A stretch of DNA of 64,000 nt from NCBI GenBank assembly GCA_937873515.1, contig CALMYB010000005.1:62001-126000 (forward strand). Direction: 5' to 3'. The DNA comes from an uncultured Acidobacteriota bacterium (GTDB lineage Bacteria; Acidobacteriota; Blastocatellia; Pyrinomonadales; Pyrinomonadaceae). Numbering within the stretch: the stretch's first letter is position 1; every line of letters begins with the position of its first letter. Shown piece after piece: positions 59,299-64,000 of this stretch. Made by a program: the position numbers and the translations under genes. The notes beneath the pieces are model-generated. The model did no database searches. It was given only the letters and a program-made list of their open reading frames with translations, and was not told the origin of the DNA.

Positions 59299-59861
59299 TG
59301 GTTCAAACCTCCGATCTCGGCAATACCGTTCTTGATCAGCCTTGAATCGACCGAACCATCGATCTGGGAGCGAAGACGCTGCTCCGCAAGCCGAATGCTC
59401 TCTTCGGCAGAAAGCCGTCGGAGGGCACTTCGCGATTGATTTGCAAGCCGGTTCAGTTCCGCCTTTGTCTGCCCCTGCAAACGGGCAACATCCGACGCAG
59501 TCAGTTCGCTGAGTTCCTTTTCGTCGGACTCGGCCTCGGATTTAGCACGGGCAAGGATCTCGGCCTTCTCAGTTTCTCTTTGTGCGAGTTTGCCTTCGAT
59601 GTCCGTCAGCCGTTCGAGAGCCGCCCTCTTTTCGTTTTCGGCACGGATCAGGTCAGCGCGTATCTCTTCCCGCTTCTGCTTGAAGCTCGCGCTCAAATGC
59701 CTTTTTAGGATGAATGTCATCGCAACGACAAAGATCGCGAGATTGACAAACTTCCACGCCTCAAAACCCGGAATGTTGAACCACTTGTCGTAAAAGCTGG
59801 GTTCGCCCGCACCGTGCGGGGCGGCCGACAGCAAAATGGTGTTGATCACGGCGATCATCAT
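59295..59861 (-). CDS. atpF: ATP synthase b subunit
   Basis: 188 residues. One membrane segment (about 37-53, FVNLAIFVVAMTFILKR) is followed by a long charged coiled coil (about 55-165; REEIRADLIRAENEKRAALE). It is the peripheral stalk subunit, and pairs with the b' subunit encoded 8 bases upstream. The N-terminus before the membrane segment is longer than in E. coli. Confidence 0.92.
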   Translation of the reverse strand: MMIAVINTILLSAAPHGAGEPSFYDKWFNIPGFEAWKFVNLAIFVVAMTFILKRHLSASFKQKREEIRADLIRAENEKRAALERLTDIEGKLAQRETEKAEILARAKSEAESDEKELSELTASDVARLQGQTKAELNRLANQSRSALRRLSAEESIRLAEQRLRSQIDGSVDSRLIKNGIAEIGGLNQ

Positions 59862-59869
59862 ATCTCTCT

Positions 59870-60310
59870 CTAGCCCTTCAAAATCGTTGCCGCAATGTGA
59901 TCGGCCATCCTCTCGGCGCCGGACTCGATCTCCTTACGTGCTTCCGCGGCCTGGCGTTCGATGTCCTCGCGGCCTGAATCAAGCGTCGCAGCCGCCTCTT
60001 CTTTCGCCTTTCCAAGTGCTTGATTTCGCACGGCGACCGCCGCGTTATGACGCTGTTCGATGATCTCGTACCCCTCATTTCTTGCGTCACGGATCTCGCT
60101 CGTATAGACCGCTTCCTTTGCCGCAACATCTTCGAGGATCGCGCCGGCCTCGCCGCCCTGATGGCTCCTGTTCTTCTCGCGAGCCTCAAGCACCGCATAT
60201 ATCGGCTTGAAAAGCGTTTTATTGAGCACCCAGATCATGACGAGAATGATCGCGATGTGTACGAACATCGTCCCGTCCGGGAAAAGTTGGATGGCGGCTA
60301 ATAGGTGCAT
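59870..60310 (-). CDS. atpF': ATP synthase b' subunit
   Basis: 146 residues. A membrane segment near the N-terminus (about 15-32; TMFVHIAIILVMIWVLNKTLFKPI) and a coiled coil to the end (AATLDSGREDIERQAAEARKEIES). Two different b-type subunits are typical of photosynthetic bacteria and some other phyla. It is the first gene of this partial atp cluster; subunits a and c are elsewhere. Confidence 0.9.
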   Translation of the reverse strand: MHLLAAIQLFPDGTMFVHIAIILVMIWVLNKTLFKPIYAVLEAREKNRSHQGGEAGAILEDVAAKEAVYTSEIRDARNEGYEIIEQRHNAAVAVRNQALGKAKEEAAATLDSGREDIERQAAEARKEIESGAERMADHIAATILKG

Positions 60311-60372
60311 AAGAACTTACCCTTGATACGGCCCGACAACGGTCGAAAAAGGCCGCATACTCAAAAGGATTA

Positions 60373-60402
60373 AGACTAGCACGCGCCTATTTTAAGGGTC
60401 AA
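60373..60402 (-). promoter_or_regulatory. Possible promoter of the atp cluster
   Basis: On the minus strand TTGACC (60397-60402) and TAGTCT (60373-60378) are 18 bases apart. The -10 match is weak, so this is tentative. Confidence 0.35.
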
Positions 60403-60465
60403 GGAAGCAAGGCCTGCGCCGGGCGTTCTTGTGGGTCTTACCGGCAAATTTTCTTGAAGCGGTAC

Positions 60466-60511
60466 AAAAAGCCCTCTCAAGCCGGCATATTCGCCGATCG
60501 AGAGGGCTTTT
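60466..60511 (-). terminator. Rho-independent terminator of the M61 peptidase gene
   Basis: A 12-bp stem, AAAAGCCCTCTC (60467-60478) with GAGAGGGCTTTT (60500-60511), and a 21-base loop. On the minus strand it ends in TTTTT. It lies 23 bases after the stop at 60534. Confidence 0.82.
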
Positions 60512-60533
60512 GGCTGTTTGGAACGGCTCGTCT

Positions 60534-62306
60534 CTAGCGTGCGAGCCAGCCGTCGCGGATCTTCTGCTGTTTGGCTGTCGGGGTCGGAACGCTTGCAAGC
60601 TCGTAACGCTCGACTTCGCGGGTTCCAACGACCATTTTGATCGTTTGTTCCGCATCGCCGCGTTTTACGGTGAACGTAGCTTCCTTACCGGCAAGATCCT
60701 GCATCGAACCAAAAGAGATCGGGTTGCCGTTGATCTTTTCAACGATGTCACCTTTTTGGAAGCCTGCGGCCTGCGCCGCACTGCCTTCTTCGAGGCGGCT
60801 GATCGAGATGCCGCCATTGCGGAATCTGCCGCTAAATCCAAGATCAGCGACCCTTTGCATTGATTTGTTCAAACGGTAGCCGGCATAGCCGAAGATCTCA
60901 TCGTAATTAGGCACGTCGGTTCCCCAAACGTACTTTTCGTAGAATGGATGGTAGTCCTTCTTGGTGAGTTTGTTGACGATCGAGATCATATCCTCGGTCG
61001 TAAACCCGCGGCCTTTCTTGTAGAAGTCGTTGTAGAGCGTCCGCATCACATCGTCGAGACTGTAACGGCCGTCGGAATCGTTCCGGATCGAAAGATCGAG
61101 AAGCGCACCGAGGTTCTGCCCCTGCGTGTAATACGAGATGCCGAACGCTACCGGCGTGTCATAGCCCGCCCAGGTCGATACCGAGGCATTTGCCGGCGAG
61201 ACGTAATTGCGAACTTCATTGCCCTCGACGCCTGCCGCCGCCGATGCCGCCGAACTCAGGAAACTCTCGGGTGTCGAAAGCCCGCCGCGATAGCGCGAAA
61301 CCACACCGTAATAGTTCGTAAACCCTTCTGAGACCCAAAGCAGCGGCGTTTCATTCTCACGTGAATAGTCGTACGGCCACATTTGCGCAGGGCGGATACG
61401 CTTTACGTTCCAAAGATGGAAATATTCGTGCGCGGCTGTTCCGATTATCATTTCGGGCGTCGCAGTATCGCCGTTCGGGGCAAATGCGACGAATGAGTTC
61501 AAGTGTTCGAGAGCACCGCCAGCATTGCTTTCCGGCGGCGTGAAGAAATAGAACGAAATGTATTTCTCATACGGCAGTCCGCCGAACATCTTGCTGTCGG
61601 CCTGGACGACCTTCGAAAGCATTTCCGTGAATTTCACAGCTTTCTCATGGCTGAACGTCCCCGCCGGATTTGCCACGAAATAATGTGGTTTTCCCTCGAC
61701 CTCATACTTTAAAAGGTCGAATTTGCCCATTTCCGCAGGCGCATCGACCAGAACGTCGTAATTGTCGGCAACATACGTCATCGGATCCGATGTTTCGCGA
61801 AGGGCAGAGATCAGATTCCAACCCGAAGGCACTTTGAAATGAACGTTCGCAGGCGTGTTGCGGTGGCCTTCTGCTTCAAGAAAAAGCTCGATGCCGGTAA
61901 AGAATGCATAATCGTCGGCGATCTTCGCCTGGTTTAGCGCGAGCACGGTCGCGCGATAGTCATAATCGACGCGGATCTGCTTTATACCCTTTGTGTTGAC
62001 GGACCAGGTCTGCTTCTTAACCATCCGCATCGGCAGCACCTTGCCGTTGGCATCCGTGATACGAAAACGCAGCACATTCTTGAAGTAGTTCTCTACCGTG
62101 TACCAGCCCGGAGCCCACGTAGGAAGACTCAGACGCAGTTCCGGCTGGTCGATATTAGCGATATCCGTCGTAATATGGAACTGTCGGGTCGAAGGGTCCG
62201 ACAGGGAGACCGTGTAGTCAAGCTTTAGTCCTTTCTGTCCATAGACAGCTGACGAAAGGAGGACAAATAGTAACGGGACGATAAGACGCGCCCTGGATCT
62301 AAACAT
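60534..62306 (-). CDS. Secreted M61-family aminopeptidase with PDZ domain
   Basis: 590 residues with a signal peptide (about 1-23, ending VYGQ). An N-terminal beta domain (about 25-190) precedes the zinc-peptidase domain with GTAAHEYFHLWNVKRIRP (HExxH) near residue 290 and WVSEGFTNYYG; SWAGYDTP-type and FYKKGRGFTTEDM sequences follow. A PDZ domain (about 490-575; ISRLEEGSAAQAAGFQKGDIVEKINGNPI) is last. This is the order of glycyl aminopeptidase-type M61 enzymes. It should degrade peptides in the periplasm or outside. Confidence 0.94.
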   Translation of the reverse strand: MFRSRARLIVPLLFVLLSSAVYGQKGLKLDYTVSLSDPSTRQFHITTDIANIDQPELRLSLPTWAPGWYTVENYFKNVLRFRITDANGKVLPMRMVKKQTWSVNTKGIKQIRVDYDYRATVLALNQAKIADDYAFFTGIELFLEAEGHRNTPANVHFKVPSGWNLISALRETSDPMTYVADNYDVLVDAPAEMGKFDLLKYEVEGKPHYFVANPAGTFSHEKAVKFTEMLSKVVQADSKMFGGLPYEKYISFYFFTPPESNAGGALEHLNSFVAFAPNGDTATPEMIIGTAAHEYFHLWNVKRIRPAQMWPYDYSRENETPLLWVSEGFTNYYGVVSRYRGGLSTPESFLSSAASAAAGVEGNEVRNYVSPANASVSTWAGYDTPVAFGISYYTQGQNLGALLDLSIRNDSDGRYSLDDVMRTLYNDFYKKGRGFTTEDMISIVNKLTKKDYHPFYEKYVWGTDVPNYDEIFGYAGYRLNKSMQRVADLGFSGRFRNGGISISRLEEGSAAQAAGFQKGDIVEKINGNPISFGSMQDLAGKEATFTVKRGDAEQTIKMVVGTREVERYELASVPTPTAKQQKIRDGWLAR

Positions 62307-62410
62307 AATTTCACCTCATGATTTTCTGTCTTTTACTCAAAAATGTGCAGATATGTTTCAATTATTGCACGATCTGACTTTGTTGGCGTGCCCGCTCTCT
62401 TGCAATACTT

Positions 62411-63262
62411 ATGAGAATGACAAGACCATTGACCCCGCTTTTGCTGCTTATCCTTGTTGTCGGAGGCTGCAGTTTGTTCAAACCCGCGGCCAATACGAAC
62501 GCCGCCGCGAACACGTCAAACGCAACGCCGACCCCAAGTTCTACGCCGCTGTCCGGCGTTGGAAAGATCGATCTTCCGGCACCTGAAACGGTCGTCCAGG
62601 CTCTCTATAAAGCGCATGACGCCCAAAAGAGCCCGTTCTTCCAATCGAAGGATCGGGCCCTCGTGGATAAATTCTTCAGCAAGCAGCTCGCCGACCTGAT
62701 CTGGAAGGACGCCACCACGCACACGAGCGATGTGGGAGCGATCGACGGCGATCCGCTCTATGACGCACAGGACATCGAGATAAAGGACTTCAAGATCGGC
62801 ACGGGCAAGATCGACGAGAAGGACGGAAAAAAGGCGAGCGTCAATGTAACGTTCACGAATTTCGGCGAGCCGAAGACCCTGAAATTTGAGCTGTCCGCGG
62901 GCACGGAATCGTGGAAGATCGACAACATCGTCTATGGCCAGAGCGGCAGCCTGCTCAAGTGGCTTAAGGAAGCGGACAAGCCGCCCGACACGCCTGCCAA
63001 CGCCGTCTCGGGCGTTTTCGAGGGTAAATACAACGTTGGGACGACATCGTGTACCGTCAAGAAGGTCGGCCAGCACTACGCGATCCGTTGGGCAAAAGGC
63101 AAGGGCGTCGAGATATTCAAACCAACACTGGACGCGCTCGCATTCAATGCAGACACAAAGGACGGCGGAGTCAACAGCTTTTCATTTGACGACGAGAATT
63201 ACAACACCGGCACGTTCTATCGCGCCGACGGCACGACATTCCCGGTCTCGCGGGTGAATTGA
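62411..63262 (+). CDS. DUF3828-like lipoprotein
   Basis: 283 residues. Lipoprotein signal LLLLILVVGGCSLFKP, then a Thr/Asn/Ala/Pro-rich linker to about 50. Residues about 55-190 resemble a DUF3828/NTF2-like domain (PETVVQALYKAHDA, LVDKFFSKQLADLIWKDA, WKIDNIVYG). The C-terminal part (about 195-283) is beta-rich (FEGKYNVGTTSCTVKKVGQHYAIRW). Function unknown. It diverges from the M61 gene. Confidence 0.78.
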   Translation: MRMTRPLTPLLLLILVVGGCSLFKPAANTNAAANTSNATPTPSSTPLSGVGKIDLPAPETVVQALYKAHDAQKSPFFQSKDRALVDKFFSKQLADLIWKDATTHTSDVGAIDGDPLYDAQDIEIKDFKIGTGKIDEKDGKKASVNVTFTNFGEPKTLKFELSAGTESWKIDNIVYGQSGSLLKWLKEADKPPDTPANAVSGVFEGKYNVGTTSCTVKKVGQHYAIRWAKGKGVEIFKPTLDALAFNADTKDGGVNSFSFDDENYNTGTFYRADGTTFPVSRVN

Positions 63263-63287
63263 TCGTCTATCGCCGGTCAAAAAATGC

Positions 63288-63316
63288 TTCAAAACATCTC
63301 GATCCTGAGGTAGTAT
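63288..63316 (+). promoter_or_regulatory. Probable promoter of the vapBC-like pair
   Basis: TTCAAA (63288-63293) and TAGTAT (63311-63316) are 17 bases apart, and GAGG (63323-63326) precedes ATG 63333. Confidence 0.5.
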
Positions 63317-63332
63317 TGAACGCGAGGACTTT

Positions 63333-63563
63333 ATGCTGACCGCCATCGAACGAACAGGAACCGTCAGGCCGAATCGTGAGATCGTCTTGGATGACGCTTT
63401 GCCGAAGGAGACTCCTGAGCGCGTCCGCGTGATCGTTTTGTACGACGAGAAAATGGCAAGCAACGTTCCCCAAAGGCGACGTAAGGCCGGAAGCGCAGCT
63501 GGAAAGATCACCATCTCGGACAGTTTTGATGAGCCGCTTGGAGAATTTGAGGACTATCAGTGA
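63333..63563 (+). CDS. Small antitoxin of a PIN toxin pair
   Basis: 76 residues. The start (MLTAIERTGTVRPNREIVLDDALP) resembles DUF2281/VapB-like antitoxins, with a beta-hairpin; the C-terminus is acidic (FDEPLGEFEDYQ), as expected for toxin binding. GAGG lies 6 bases before ATG. Its stop overlaps the toxin start (GTGA). Confidence 0.78.
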   Translation: MLTAIERTGTVRPNREIVLDDALPKETPERVRVIVLYDEKMASNVPQRRRKAGSAAGKITISDSFDEPLGEFEDYQ

Positions 63564-63964
63564 CAGGATCAACCTCCGCCAACCGGTATCTACTCGATAC
63601 AAACGCCTTTCTATTCTTTATCAATGCGGACAGGGCGCTAAGTGCGGCCTCCAAAGAACTTCTTGAATCAGCGGCGACACTACTGATCAGCACTGCCAGT
63701 TTGTGGGAAATCGCGATCAAATCGAGTCTTGGTAAACTCACGCTACCAAGCAGTTTTTCAGAGTTTATTCCGAGTCAGCTTGACGAGAACGAGATCGATA
63801 TTCTCCCGATCACTCTCCTCCATATTAAGGAACTCTCGCGACTTCCTTTCCATCACAAAGACCCTTTCGACAGGCTGGTCATTGCACAATCGATCTCGGA
63901 GAAGTTGCCTGTCGTAAGCTCAGATTCAGCTTTTGACCTTTACGAGATCGAAAGGATCTGGTAG
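63560..63964 (+). CDS. vapC: PIN-domain toxin (VapC-like)
   Basis: 134 residues from GTG 63560, which overlaps the antitoxin stop. PIN motifs: YLLDTNAFLFFIN, STASLWEIAIKSSLGKL with the conserved glutamate, and LPFHHKDPFDRLVIAQS. It should be an RNase restrained by the 76-residue partner. It sits between the lipoprotein gene and guaA. Confidence 0.9.
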   Translation: MTGSTSANRYLLDTNAFLFFINADRALSAASKELLESAATLLISTASLWEIAIKSSLGKLTLPSSFSEFIPSQLDENEIDILPITLLHIKELSRLPFHHKDPFDRLVIAQSISEKLPVVSSDSAFDLYEIERIW

Positions 63965-63970
63965 CCAAAC

Positions 63971-64000
63971 CTACTCCCACTCTATCGTACTCGGCGGTTT
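63971..64000 (-). CDS. guaA: GMP synthase (last codons only)
   Basis: The minus strand from the window edge reads KPPSTIEWE and a stop at 63971-63973. This is the near-invariant C-terminus of GuaA (PP.TIEWE), the glutamine-hydrolysing GMP synthase. The rest lies beyond the window. It converges with the PIN toxin gene, 6 bases apart. Confidence 0.8.
   Translation of the reverse strand, partial: KPPSTIEWE

Overview
The window looks like chromosome from a Gram-negative, moderately GC-rich bacterium of the phylum Acidobacteriota, most likely class Blastocatellia. This is inferred from gene content and layout: FHA-coupled lytic transglycosylases, a CarD regulator, a TonB receptor, split b/b' ATP synthase subunits, many secreted lipoproteins, and a DnaQ-type exonuclease with an N-terminal winged helix. 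No rRNA, tRNA or CRISPR array was recognised. Most genes are housekeeping and are packed in overlapping operons; accessory genes sit as small islands.

Layout. 1-7.2 kb: a minus-strand operon running from a CBS-domain cysteine synthase through a tail-anchored protein and three FHA/transglycosylase paralogues to a YkgJ-type protein cut by the window edge. 7.3-13.4 kb: secreted transglycosylase, cold-shock protein, kynA, hemW, two membrane or lipoproteins and a small metalloprotease-like protein. 13.5-20.5 kb: purL, a PmeII-like restriction-modification pair between 30-bp direct repeats, a TlpA-like protein and an MgtE/CBS protein. 20.5-30 kb: selA, serC, a TPR protein, a repeat protein, RNase D-like exonuclease, YceH, an esterase-like protein and a thioesterase. 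30-41 kb: hicAB; aspS; the operon pyrE, ATP-grasp, truA, DUF952, uppS, cdsA; exonuclease-queF; CarD; phoB-phoR. 41-49 kb: a ZnuD-like TonB receptor, then the operon ffh, four-helix-bundle gene, rpsP, khpA, rimM, trmD, rplS, rnhB. 49-55 kb: an orphan nuclease-helicase, GT9 glycosyltransferase, Trm112-like protein, lipoprotein, SPFH zinc-ribbon protein and VanZ. 55-60.3 kb: ATP synthase genes b', b, delta, alpha and gamma, with a toxin-antitoxin pair between alpha and gamma. 60.5-64 kb: an M61 peptidase, a lipoprotein, a VapBC-like pair and the last codons of guaA.

The most unusual signal is a family of degenerate short tandem arrays with 7, 8 or 9 bp periods. They usually occur as two inverted arms around a short spacer, so the transcript should fold into a long hairpin. 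Such units lie between genes (5.2, 20.2, 32.9 and 45.0 kb) and also in frame inside two essential-type enzymes (hemW at 10.9 kb; purL at 14.6 and 15.4 kb). One pair of matching 28-bp arms encloses a complete four-helix-bundle (23S rRNA intervening-sequence family) gene wedged between ffh and rpsP. The arms provide that gene's start and stop regions. Together they suggest a class of small mobile hairpin elements that tolerate insertion in coding sequence, with the four-helix-bundle cassette as a possible gene-carrying member.
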